Shown here: one piece after another, positions 16,819 to 26,699 of the stretch | How the letters are laid out: each line of letters begins with the position of its first letter | Numbering within the stretch: the first letter of the stretch is position 1 | NCBI GenBank assembly: GCA_964292295.1 | Contig: CAXYVC010000020.1 | Coordinates: 1-34,933, forward strand | Source: CAXYVC01 sp964292295 | GTDB lineage: Bacteria; Acidobacteriota; Holophagae; Holophagales; Holophagaceae | Direction: 5' to 3' | Length of the DNA stretch: 34,933 nt | The notes under the pieces: generated by a model | Databases searched by the model: none | Seen by the model: the letters and a program-made list of their open reading frames with translations, nothing else | Told to the model about the DNA's origin: nothing | Program-made: the position numbers and the translations under genes

Positions 16819-18480
16819 ATGTCCGATACCCCCACCTTCGCCGGGCTTGGCCTGGCGCCTTCGCTGCTGGAGGCCCTGGCGGCGCGCGGCATCACCGAGC
16901 CCATGCCCGTCCAGGCTGCCGCCATCCCCCCCGGCCTCGAAGGGCGTGACCTGCTGGTGCAGAGCCGCACGGGGTCGGGCAAGACCTTCGCCTTCGGGCT
17001 GCCGCTGCTCCAGCGCCTGCAGCCCGAGCGGCATCCCCAGGCCCTGGTGCTCGCCCCCACCCGGGAGCTGGCCCAGCAGGTGGCCCTGGAGCTGCGCCGC
17101 CTCCGGGCGGTGGAGGTCACGCTGCTGGTGGGCGGCCTGGGCTACGGCCCCCAGCTGAAGAGCCTGGAGAAGGGCTGCCCCGTGGTGGTGGGCACACCCG
17201 GACGGGTGAAGGATCACCTGGAGCGCGGCACGCTGGACCTCTCCCACGTGGCCATGGTGGTGCTGGACGAGTGCGACGAGATGCTCAACATGGGCTTCCT
17301 GGAGGACGTGGAGGAGATCCTCTCCAAGGCGCCCGGCGGCCCCCAGACCTTCCTTTTCAGCGCCACCCTGCCCGCGCCCATCGCGCACCTGGCCGGCCGC
17401 TTCCTGAAGAACCCCGTGAAGCTGAACCTGGCCGAGGGGGGCCAAGCGCCCGCCCACGCGGACATTGCCCACACCCCCGTGCAGGTGCCCGACGCCCTGC
17501 AGGTGAAGGCGCTGGTGAACCTCCTGCTCCACGACGAGCCCAGCGCGGCCCTCATCTTCACCAAGACCAAGCAGCAGACGGAGGAGGTGGCCGAGCACCT
17601 CACCGTCGCGGGCCTGCCGGCCGCCTTCCTCCACGGGGACCTGGCCCAGGGAACCCGCCAGCGCATCCTGGACCAGTTCAAGCGCGGCCAGCTGCGCTAC
17701 CTGGTGGCCACGGACGTGGCCGCCCGGGGCCTCGACATCTCCGGCCTCCCCCTGGTGGTGCACGTGGGCATCCCCACCCAGCTGGAGAACTACGTGCACC
17801 GCAGCGGCCGCACGGGCCGCGCCGGCGCCAAGGGCACCAGCCTGGCCCTGGTGAACCAGAAGGAGAGCCGCATCCTCTTCGCCTGGTCGAAGCGCGGGGG
17901 CCTGACGCTGCTCTGGCGCGGCGTGCCCGGCCCCGAGGAGATCCGCGCCGCCCAGGCCGGGCGCCTGGAGCAGACCATCCTGGAGGGCGCCACCGACGCG
18001 CGCCGGGAGCAGGCGGCCCGCCTGCTGGCGGGACGGGACGCCGAGGCGGTGGTGGCGGGCCTGCTCGGCCTGCTGCGCGGCGGCGACGCCGAGGGTTTCG
18101 CCCTGAGCCTTCCCCCCTTCAGCGGCCGTTTCGAGCGGCCCGCGCGCAAGCCCTTCGACCGCACAGACCGGCCCGAACACCCCGGCTCCCGCAGCTGGAG
18201 CCGTCCCGGAGCGGGGGAGACCGGCGGAAAGCCCGAAGGGGAGCGCCCCTGGAGGAAAAAGACCGGCGCCGAGGGCGAACGGCCCTGGACCCCGCGCAAG
18301 CCGAAGGAGGGCGCCCCCGAGCGCCCCTGGAAGCCGCGGAAGGAGGAGGATGGCCGTCCCCGGAAGGCCTGGGACGCGCGCAAGCCCTCGGAGGGGCGGC
18401 CCTTCGAGAAGAAGGGCGCGCACGGCCCATCCAAGGGCTCCCTGCCCAAGGACAAGCCCTGGAAAAAGAAGAAGGACTGA
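16819..18480 (+). CDS. DEAD-box RNA helicase with DECD motif and basic repetitive tail
   Basis: ATP-dependent RNA helicase, 553 residues. The Q motif leads to MPVQAAAIP, Walker A is SRTGSGKT (49-56), then PTRELAQQ, GTPGR, motif II D150-E-C-D (DECD in place of DEAD), motif III SAT, and in domain 2 IFTKTKQQTEEVAEHL, LHGDLAQGTRQRIL, ATDVAARGLDI and HRSGRTGRAG. After residue about 430 the tail is low-complexity, Lys/Arg/Pro/Trp-rich, with repeated RPW-type units (GERPWRKK, GERPWTPRKPKE, ERPWKPRKEE), ending KPWKKKKD; such tails bind RNA non-specifically in other helicases. ATG 16819 (weak ribosome binding site) is chosen from the family N-terminus. Likely roles are cold adaptation or ribosome assembly, by analogy only. 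Confidence 0.93.
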   Translation: MSDTPTFAGLGLAPSLLEALAARGITEPMPVQAAAIPPGLEGRDLLVQSRTGSGKTFAFGLPLLQRLQPERHPQALVLAPTRELAQQVALELRRLRAVEVTLLVGGLGYGPQLKSLEKGCPVVVGTPGRVKDHLERGTLDLSHVAMVVLDECDEMLNMGFLEDVEEILSKAPGGPQTFLFSATLPAPIAHLAGRFLKNPVKLNLAEGGQAPAHADIAHTPVQVPDALQVKALVNLLLHDEPSAALIFTKTKQQTEEVAEHLTVAGLPAAFLHGDLAQGTRQRILDQFKRGQLRYLVATDVAARGLDISGLPLVVHVGIPTQLENYVHRSGRTGRAGAKGTSLALVNQKESRILFAWSKRGGLTLLWRGVPGPEEIRAAQAGRLEQTILEGATDARREQAARLLAGRDAEAVVAGLLGLLRGGDAEGFALSLPPFSGRFERPARKPFDRTDRPEHPGSRSWSRPGAGETGGKPEGERPWRKKTGAEGERPWTPRKPKEGAPERPWKPRKEEDGRPRKAWDARKPSEGRPFEKKGAHGPSKGSLPKDKPWKKKKD

Positions 18481-18504
18481 ACCCGGATGATGCGGTTCCG
18501 GCCA

Positions 18505-18593
18505 GCCTCCCTCGGTAGAGGGAGGCGTGGAGCGTGTCCGGGCCAGACCGTCCCGGGGACGGAGCTGGCCCGGATCGCGCGCCGGAAGCGCTC
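18505..18593. repeat. Structured double-hairpin element after the helicase gene
   Basis: Hairpin 1: perfect 9-bp stem GCCTCCCTC with loop GGTA (18505-18526). After a GTGGAGCG linker comes a nested hairpin: CCGGGCCAG/CTGGCCCGG (18538-18546 with 18565-18573) enclosing CCGTCC/GGACGG, with GAGCG and CGCTC as possible outer arms. There is no T tract. The layout and the GGAGCG linker resemble the element at 34836-34916. Confidence 0.55.
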
Positions 18594-18676
18594 GGATGCA
18601 CAGCGCCCGGCAGGGACGGGGCATCCCCCATTGCAACATCTGGGCTGAAACCGCCCCGGCTTCCCCAGGGCCGGGT

Positions 18677-19630
18677 TCAGAAGCGCCGGATCACGGCCAC
18701 CGTGAGGTCCGGCGCCGTGTAGCTGCCGGCCTCCTCGCTGAGGACGAGGCTCCAGCCCGCCCACGCCTGGTGGGTGAAGGTCCAGTGCTGCTGGAGCGCG
18801 GGCCGATCCAGCCGGGGCAGCCCCGTGCCGTAGGGGCTCTCGCTCCAGGCCAGGCTCAGGTCCAACCCCAGGCCCGTCAGCAGGCCGCGGCCCCCGCCCT
18901 GCCATCCGCAGCCCGCCCATGCGCGGGAGAAGCGGCGGCGCGCCAGCACGGCCCGGATGGGGTTCCCCTCCGACACCCCCACGAAAACCTGCTCCGCCTG
19001 CCCGTGCAGGCGCCAGGCACCGATGGAGGTCCATGCGGCCGCGCCCGCGACCCCGTCCAGCCCCCCGCTGCCGGAAAAGTCCTGGCGCCTCCCCGTGGGC
19101 AGCTGCAGGGAGAGCCCCAGGCGGGCCCCCTGCCGCGCATCGCCGAAGGGCCACAGGCAGGCCAGGTCCAGGTCCATCAGGTGCAGACCCGGTTCCGCCA
19201 GGTCTCCCACCAGCACGCCATCCCGCTCCAGGTGGTAGGCCAGGCGCCCCTTGGGCACCTCCTCCCGCCCCCCCTGCGGCATGCCGAAGAGGCGGTGCCA
19301 GGAGACGAAGGCCTGGTCGGCCATGCCGCCGGAGCGGTGCGTCAGGCGCAAGCGCCCCGCGAGCACCACCGGACCGACGGTGCAGGCGAGATCCCCCGTG
19401 AGCTGCCACTCCTCGCCGTCCAGACGGGCGAAACTGCGGCCGTCCGCACTGCGCTCCCGGTCCGGACGGAGAAACTGGCTGGTGGCCTCCAGGGCCAGGG
19501 CCGAGCGCCCGTCCGGCAGGGGTTCGGGAAAGACCGCGAGCCAGGCCACCCGGTTGGGCCGGGGCACCTCCTGGGCGTGGAGCCCGGCACCCAGGAGGGC
19601 GCAGGCCACCAGGAAGCCCGCGCGCCTCAT
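18677..19630 (-). CDS. DUF3187 family outer-membrane protein
   Basis: 317 residues. The first 20 (MRRAGFLVACALLGAGLHAQ) form a cleavable signal peptide. The rest alternates amphipathic strands (VAWLAVFPEPLPDGRSALALEA, AYHLERDGVLVGDLAEP, RLGLSLQLPTGRRQDFSGSGG) and ends in an aromatic residue (VAVIRRF), as in outer-membrane barrels. The pattern and the TAPDLTV near the end fit DUF3187, whose role is unknown. Its ATG overlaps the stop of the upstream PAS-like gene (ATGA, 4 nt), so the two are coupled. It is convergent with the helicase gene, with the structured element between them. Confidence 0.8.
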   Translation of the reverse strand: MRRAGFLVACALLGAGLHAQEVPRPNRVAWLAVFPEPLPDGRSALALEATSQFLRPDRERSADGRSFARLDGEEWQLTGDLACTVGPVVLAGRLRLTHRSGGMADQAFVSWHRLFGMPQGGREEVPKGRLAYHLERDGVLVGDLAEPGLHLMDLDLACLWPFGDARQGARLGLSLQLPTGRRQDFSGSGGLDGVAGAAAWTSIGAWRLHGQAEQVFVGVSEGNPIRAVLARRRFSRAWAGCGWQGGGRGLLTGLGLDLSLAWSESPYGTGLPRLDRPALQQHWTFTHQAWAGWSLVLSEEAGSYTAPDLTVAVIRRF

Positions 19631-20085
19631 CGGGGCAGGAGCAGCACGAGCCCCTGGCTGGCGCCACTTAAGGACAGGGCCCGGAAGGCCCGCCCGGAGA
19701 GGATGTATACCTGCGCCGGCGGAGGATCCTCCGCGCGCGCCGAGACGGGAAGGGAGCGCCAGAGCGCCTCCTCTTCGGGCGTGCAGATCCGCGCGCCGGG
19801 TTCCGGCAGGCCGGCCTCGCACCAGCCCGGCGTGGCCTCCACCACCAGCCCGGTCACGCGGTCCACGAAGGCGGCCGGGGCCCCCAGGGCGCGGAAGGCC
19901 TCCCGGTAGCGGCCCGTGCGGACCTCGCCTTCCTGCCCGGCGGCGGCGAGGGCCGCCTCCAGGGCGAGGGCGCGCCGGCGCAGGAGGTGCAGCCCCAGGA
20001 GCGCCCCCAGGAGGAGGATCAGCAGCACCAGCACGCCCACGTCGAGGCGGGGGGCCGGCGGCACGGAGAAGGCTGCAGGGTTCAT
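19627..20085 (-). CDS. Membrane-anchored PAS-like protein
   Basis: 152 residues; one N-terminal membrane helix (about 17-36, VGVLVLLILLLGALLGLHLL) followed by an Arg-rich stop-transfer and a helical linker. The soluble part FRALGAPAAFVDRVTGLVVEATPGWCEAG reads like the first half of a PAS fold, and AQVYILSGRAFRALSLSGASQGLVLLLPR like its late strands; no kinase or output domain follows. ATG 20085 has an AGG-type site 4 nt upstream; ATG 20097 is the alternative. It is coupled to the DUF3187 gene by a 4-nt overlap. The PAS assignment is by pattern only and the function is unknown. Confidence 0.65.
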   Translation of the reverse strand: MNPAAFSVPPAPRLDVGVLVLLILLLGALLGLHLLRRRALALEAALAAAGQEGEVRTGRYREAFRALGAPAAFVDRVTGLVVEATPGWCEAGLPEPGARICTPEEEALWRSLPVSARAEDPPPAQVYILSGRAFRALSLSGASQGLVLLLPR

Positions 20086-20194
20086 GGCACCTGCCATTGC
20101 ACCACAGCCCCTCGCCTCCCGTCAGCCGGGGGCTGCGCCCCCCTGGCAGAGCCCTCCCCTGGAGCGTGGTACCATCAGGCTTTTGCTGCCCGCC

Positions 20195-20785
20195 GTGACG
20201 CACGTCCTGCCCCCATCCCGCCCAAGCTCGCCCTCCCGGGGCGGACGGCGCCCCCGTGCGTGCCTGCGGAGCGCACTGGCCCTGTTCCTGGCTTGCGGCC
20301 TGCTCGCCCAGGACGCAGCTGGGCACCCCCAGCCCCCCCAGGAAAAGCCCAGCCGCATCGGCGCCCTGCTGGACAAGGCCAAGTCGCTGCTGCGGACACC
20401 CTACCGGCGCGGCGGCTCCGGCCCCTCCGGCTTCGACTGCTCGGGCTTCGTGCGCCACGTCTTCGGCACCTTCGGCGTTCTCCTGAGCCGCTGCTCCCAC
20501 AGCCAGGCCCGGGAGGGCATGCCCGTGGACCTGGAGCAGATCCGCCCGGGCGACCTGCTCTTCTTCCGCAGCGCTCCCAAGAGCTCGCGCATCAGCCACG
20601 TGGGCATCTACCTGGGCAATGGCGAGTTCATCCACGCCAGCGCCTGGGGGCCCAAGGGCACCCGCGGCATCCGCATCGCCAAGCTCTTCGACGCCTACCA
20701 CGGCAGCCGCCTCACCGCGGCCCGGCGCGTGCTGTCCGAGGAGGAGGCCAGGGCCGTCCAGGCCTCCGCCGCCCAGGCCAAGTGA
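20195..20785 (+). CDS. NlpC/P60 family cell-wall hydrolase
   Basis: Predicted peptidoglycan endopeptidase, 196 residues, exported. The catalytic core is clear: TPYRRGGSGPSGFDCSGFVRHVF with the nucleophile Cys in DCSGF, RPGDLLFF, and the His motif ISHVGIYLGNGEFIHAS. The N-terminus has an Arg-rich region followed by a hydrophobic stretch (LRSALALFLACGLLAQD), a signal peptide; the Cys could be a lipobox Cys but the preceding FLA is atypical. No ATG fits; GTG 20195 is chosen, with TTG 20183 as alternative. A -10-like TACCAT (20170-20175) lies just upstream. It is divergent from the PAS-like gene. Confidence 0.86.
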   Translation: MTHVLPPSRPSSPSRGGRRPRACLRSALALFLACGLLAQDAAGHPQPPQEKPSRIGALLDKAKSLLRTPYRRGGSGPSGFDCSGFVRHVFGTFGVLLSRCSHSQAREGMPVDLEQIRPGDLLFFRSAPKSSRISHVGIYLGNGEFIHASAWGPKGTRGIRIAKLFDAYHGSRLTAARRVLSEEEARAVQASAAQAK

Positions 20786-20876
20786 CAGGGGCCGCCGCCG
20801 GCCGCTAGACTGGAGGATCGGGCCCTCGGGAACGTGCGCCCTTGCCGCGCCTCCCACCTGCGACCCCCTTCACGAC

Positions 20877-20912
20877 TGGCCCACGCGATGGCCCACGTGA
20901 TGGCCCACGTGA
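20877..20912 (+). repeat. 12-bp tandem repeat, three copies
   Basis: TGGCCCACGYGA is repeated three times head to tail (one C/T difference in the first copy), 60 bp before the valS start. No function is visible; it does not form a convincing leader peptide or T-box. Confidence 0.7.
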
Positions 20913-20972
20913 TGGATCGCCCGGCGGGTTCCCGTCCCTGGGCGCTTTCCCCGATTTCCTTCAGGATCCCCC

Positions 20973-23585
<2,613 letters not shown>

Positions 23586-23625
23586 GAGGCACCTGCAGCC
23601 GCAGCCCGCAAGGAAGCTGAATGCG

Positions 23626-23653
23626 GAACAGGCCAGGGTTCCCTGGCCTGTTC
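23626..23653 (+). terminator. Hairpin terminator after valS
   Basis: A perfect 12-bp stem (GAACAGGCCAGG) with loop GTTC, 40 bp after the valS stop. No T tract follows, so it may be a weak terminator or a 3'-end stabiliser. Confidence 0.6.
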
Positions 23654-23697
23654 GCCCCCATCCATCCCCTTGTATCCCAGCTCACCTGTTTTTCACG

Positions 23698-23713
23698 GGA
23701 TGCACAGAATGAA
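23698..23713 (-). repeat. Fragment of the GxxExxY-associated repeat at the left island edge
   Basis: On the minus strand TTCATTCTGTGCATCC matches 15 of 16 bases of repeat copy A (26596-26611). It lies between the valS terminator and the stop of the XRE gene and may be a relic of a third copy. Confidence 0.4.
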
Positions 23714-23727
23714 GCCTGGATCCCGGT

Positions 23728-24147
23728 TCACCCCACCACGATCCAGAGGGGCTTTCCCGCCCGCACGGCCTCCCGCAGAAGGCGTTGGGCCTGGGCCAGA
23801 GGAATCGCCTCGGAGACCAAGCCTTCCAGCGCCACGTGGGTCGCCGGAAAGCCCTCCCTTGGAGGCGGAAGGCTGACAGAGCGGGCATAGGAAGGCGCTT
23901 CGCGGGCACCCAGCTCCGGCAAGACCGAAAGCGCTGAAGATTCCAGCTCCGCCCTGGCATAGCCAAGCCGCTGCTCGATCAGCAGCCAGGTGCGCGGGCC
24001 GGGTGACCGCAAGCCCCGCTCCCAGAGCGACACCGTCTGCTGGGTCACATCCAGGAAGTCCGCGAAATCCCGCTGTCCCAGGCCCATGCGCTCGCGCACC
24101 CGCCTGAGGTTGCGGGCAAAGGCCGCCCTGCCGCGGCCGGCGCTCAC
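23728..24147 (-). CDS. XRE-family regulator of the restriction-modification locus
   Basis: 139 residues. A helix-turn-helix of the Cro/C1 type lies at about 10-60: FARNLRRVRERMGLGQRDFADFLDVTQQTVSLWERGLRSPGP, with QQTVSLWE as recognition helix (quoted in pieces of one segment). The C-terminal half (SYARSVSLPPPREGF, ALEGLVSEAIPLAQAQRLLREAV) is unrecognised and may dimerise or sense a ligand. GTG 24147 is chosen because GGAG lies 5 nt upstream; a GTG at 24189 would lengthen the protein through an Asn/Thr/Lys-coded palindrome and lacks a site. With this start the palindrome at 24165-24177 is a promoter-proximal operator, and an identical copy precedes the divergent mod gene. Inference: a controller that represses itself and mod. 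Confidence 0.85.
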   Translation of the reverse strand: MSAGRGRAAFARNLRRVRERMGLGQRDFADFLDVTQQTVSLWERGLRSPGPRTWLLIEQRLGYARAELESSALSVLPELGAREAPSYARSVSLPPPREGFPATHVALEGLVSEAIPLAQAQRLLREAVRAGKPLWIVVG

Positions 24148-24164
24148 CAGCACTCCACGAAACA

Positions 24165-24177
24165 ACAACTTTGTTGT
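24165..24177 (-). promoter_or_regulatory. Operator palindrome upstream of the XRE gene
   Basis: ACAACAAAGTTGT on the minus strand (5-bp arms around AAA), ending 17 nt before the GTG start at 24147. Identical to the site at 24315-24327. Confidence 0.65.
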
Positions 24178-24314
24178 CGTTGTTTCCACCCAGGCGCGCC
24201 GCCCCGGAACCAGGAGCGGACATGAGGCATGGCGGGCATGAAATCGAGGCTAGGCGGGGCACACCCGTCCCCGGAAGGCGCGCGGCAAAAGCCAGGACTG
24301 ACGCGCATTCTGCT

Positions 24315-24327
24315 ACAACAAAGTTGT
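24315..24327 (+). promoter_or_regulatory. Operator palindrome upstream of mod
   Basis: ACAACAAAGTTGT on the plus strand, ending 17 nt before the mod ATG at 24345. It has the same sequence, orientation relative to its gene, and spacing as the XRE-gene site. Confidence 0.65.
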
Positions 24328-24344
24328 CACCTCGCGAGAACACC

Positions 24345-26528
24345 ATGCCCGAACCCCAGGACTTCGCCCTGCAACCCTACGCCGATCGGGAAAAGAGCCC
24401 CGAAGCAACGCGCCTGCTGGCGGAGGACAACCTGGAGGCCAGCTACCCGGAAGGCGACCGAGGCGAGCAGGAAGTGGCCGATGGCGGCGTGCCGCGCCGG
24501 AAGAAGCGCAACACCGCACGGCTGGTATGGGACAGCAAACCCAAGAAGGCGCCCAACCCCAAGGCCCTGGGCTTCCAGATCGCCGAGGTGGTGGTGCCCA
24601 ACCCAGGCCAGGCGGGCCCGCGCCTGCCCTTCGACCCCGTGGCCCAGGACGTGGACACCTCGAACTGCAACCGCCTCATTTGGGGCGACAACCTGCTGGT
24701 GATGCAAGCCCTGCTGGCGCAAGGGTACGAAGGCAAGATCAACCTCATCTACATCGACCCGCCCTTCGATTCCAAGGCCGACTACAGCCACAGCGTCCAG
24801 CTCACGCCGGACGGATCAGGAAAGGGCGGCGAAGTCACCGCCGAGATGAGCGCCCTGGAGCGCCTCGCCTACCGCGACACCTGGGAGGACGGCACCGACA
24901 GCTACCTGGACATGCTGTACCCGAGGTTGCAGTTGATGCATCGGCTGCTGGCGGAAGATGGAAGCATCTACGTGCATTGCGATTGGCACGTCAGCGGGCT
25001 TATTCGCATGATTATGGATGAAGTCTTTGGAAGGAAGTGTTTCCAAAATGAAATAGTGTGGAATTATAGCGGCTGGAACAAAAGACTCAATACCGCATTC
25101 GAGAAGAGACACGATTTGCTGATATATTACTCAAAATCAAAATCGCCAAAATTCAATTCCTTCTTTGAACCATACCAAAACAAGGAGGATTATCTCCGCA
25201 CAAGAAAACAAAAACTCTACGTTGACGAAAGAGGAAAAGAATACACGTTGGATACGAGAGAAGGCGGTGCACATCAAGTCCGTATCTATATCGAAGATTC
25301 TCTCGCTCGCGGACGGGTGGTCGATTCGGTTTGGTTCATCGACAAGGTCAATAACTCTGCGATTGAAGGATTCGATTACGACACCCAAAAACCGGAAAGG
25401 TTGTTGGAACGCATCGTTTCTGCATCGTCCGCCTCGGATGATCTCGTCGCCGACTTCTTCTGCGGTTCCGGTACGACGGCCGCCGTGGCGGAAAAGCTGG
25501 GGCGACGCTGGATCACGTCGGACCTGGGCAAGGCGGCGCTTCAGGTGGCGCGCAACCGTTTCGTGAAGATGGGTGAACCGGGCAGTGGCGGCATCGCCTT
25601 CCAGCGGCCGGATGGCGCCACGCGCTGCTCGCCCTTCGTGGTGGAGAACCTGGGCAACTACCAGCGCCAGCTCATCTATCTGAACGACACCAAGCTCCGG
25701 CAAGTGGGGCCGCTCATCCTCACCCTCTTCGGGGCGCTGCCCCATCCCTCCGAGCGCAACCTGGGTACCCAGGCGGCGAACGACGCGGTGACAGGGCGTC
25801 TTCAGCGGCGCCTGGTGCTGGTGGGCGATCCGGACCGGCCGCTGTCCGCGCGGCGTGTGGCGGAGGCCGTGCGCCTGCTCTCCAGCCTGGACGGCGGCGG
25901 CTACGCCAAGCTGGTGGCCCTGGGCTGGGACTTCGAGCTGAATTTCGACGCCGGGCTCCAGAAGCTGCTGGGCGCCGACGTCAGCAAGGTGGAATGCCGC
26001 ATCGTCCCTACCGACGTGATCGAGTTCCTGAAGAAGATCCCGGAGGGTGCGGGGCCGGATGATGCCGAGGTGGAGCGCCTGCGGGACAAAGTGGCCTTCT
26101 TCGAGAAGCCCTGGCTGGAGGCGCCGAGCCTGGAGGCCTTGGGCTGGATGGCCCAGGACGGCGAGCGCCGCCTGCGCGTGGCCTTGAAGCTGGGCCGCTA
26201 CCTGCTGCGCAGCGTGCCCTCGGGCCTCAAGGATTTCGCCAAGATGAGTGAGGCAGAGCGCCAGGACTGGCTTCGAAAGGCGGGCGGCAAGGACGGCCTG
26301 AGCCTCGTGGACTTCTGGTGCGTGGATGACGATCTGGGCGGTGCGGACGGCAAGCGCCCCTTCACCTCCACCTGGCAGGACCTGCGCGGCCTGGGCAAGC
26401 GCGTCCGCCGTGTCGCCACGGAAATGGAGCTGACCTACGTCCCCCGCCCTGGGCGGCAGATCGGCCTGCGCCTGGTGGACGTCTTTGGCAACGACGCCGC
26501 GTGGCGGGGCTTGCTGCCGGAAGGGTGA
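24345..26528 (+). CDS. mod: Type III restriction-modification methyltransferase (Mod)
   Basis: Adenine-specific (beta-class N6/N4) DNA methyltransferase, 727 residues. Motif order is that of the beta class: catalytic motif IV D138-P-P-F (YIDPPFDSKADY), target-recognition region in the middle, then AdoMet-binding motif I DFFCGSGTTAAVA (370-382). DPPF rather than DPPY is a permitted variant. The long C-terminal region (400-727) fits Mod subunits that bind Res. Residues about 226-305 (25021-25260) are encoded by AT-rich DNA, 90 G+C of 240 by hand count, against about 70% around it; this coincides with the target-recognition region. Start ATG 24345 has only a weak ribosome binding site. The partner Res lies 763 bp downstream, separated by an inserted GxxExxY gene. 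Confidence 0.9.
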   Translation: MPEPQDFALQPYADREKSPEATRLLAEDNLEASYPEGDRGEQEVADGGVPRRKKRNTARLVWDSKPKKAPNPKALGFQIAEVVVPNPGQAGPRLPFDPVAQDVDTSNCNRLIWGDNLLVMQALLAQGYEGKINLIYIDPPFDSKADYSHSVQLTPDGSGKGGEVTAEMSALERLAYRDTWEDGTDSYLDMLYPRLQLMHRLLAEDGSIYVHCDWHVSGLIRMIMDEVFGRKCFQNEIVWNYSGWNKRLNTAFEKRHDLLIYYSKSKSPKFNSFFEPYQNKEDYLRTRKQKLYVDERGKEYTLDTREGGAHQVRIYIEDSLARGRVVDSVWFIDKVNNSAIEGFDYDTQKPERLLERIVSASSASDDLVADFFCGSGTTAAVAEKLGRRWITSDLGKAALQVARNRFVKMGEPGSGGIAFQRPDGATRCSPFVVENLGNYQRQLIYLNDTKLRQVGPLILTLFGALPHPSERNLGTQAANDAVTGRLQRRLVLVGDPDRPLSARRVAEAVRLLSSLDGGGYAKLVALGWDFELNFDAGLQKLLGADVSKVECRIVPTDVIEFLKKIPEGAGPDDAEVERLRDKVAFFEKPWLEAPSLEALGWMAQDGERRLRVALKLGRYLLRSVPSGLKDFAKMSEAERQDWLRKAGGKDGLSLVDFWCVDDDLGGADGKRPFTSTWQDLRGLGKRVRRVATEMELTYVPRPGRQIGLRLVDVFGNDAAWRGLLPEG

Positions 26529-26584
26529 GCCGGGATGAAAAGCGAAGCCAGGATATTGGTGGAACGACAAAGCCATGCTTTTTG

Positions 26585-26660
26585 CTTTTATCCCATTCAT
26601 CCTGTGCATCCTGGCTTGAAATCATTTTTAGCCAGGATGAATAGGATAAACAGGATAAAA
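26585..26660 (+). repeat. Palindromic 76-bp repeat, copy A
   Basis: Left arm of three 9-bp units (TTTTATCCC, ATTCATCCT, GTGCATCCT), a spacer TTGAAATCATTTTTAG, and a right arm of inverted 9-bp units (AGGATGAAT, AGGATAAAC, AGGATAAAA). It differs from copy B at 8 of 76 positions, without gaps. It lies between the mod stop and the GxxExxY gene's 3' end. Confidence 0.85.
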
Positions 26661-26699
26661 ACCCAAAAAGAATCCAATTTTTACCTTAGCAATTCATCT

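Noticed and set aside
15370..18639. 1089-residue minus frame spanning xseA and the helicase locus
   Set aside because: Only the part below 16677 matches XseA. The upstream extension is antisense to a helicase with every SF2 motif.
24147..24189. GTG 24189 as start of the XRE regulator
   Set aside because: It would translate the palindrome itself, lacks a ribosome binding site, and loses the exact 17-nt symmetry with mod; GTG 24147 has GGAG 5 nt upstream.
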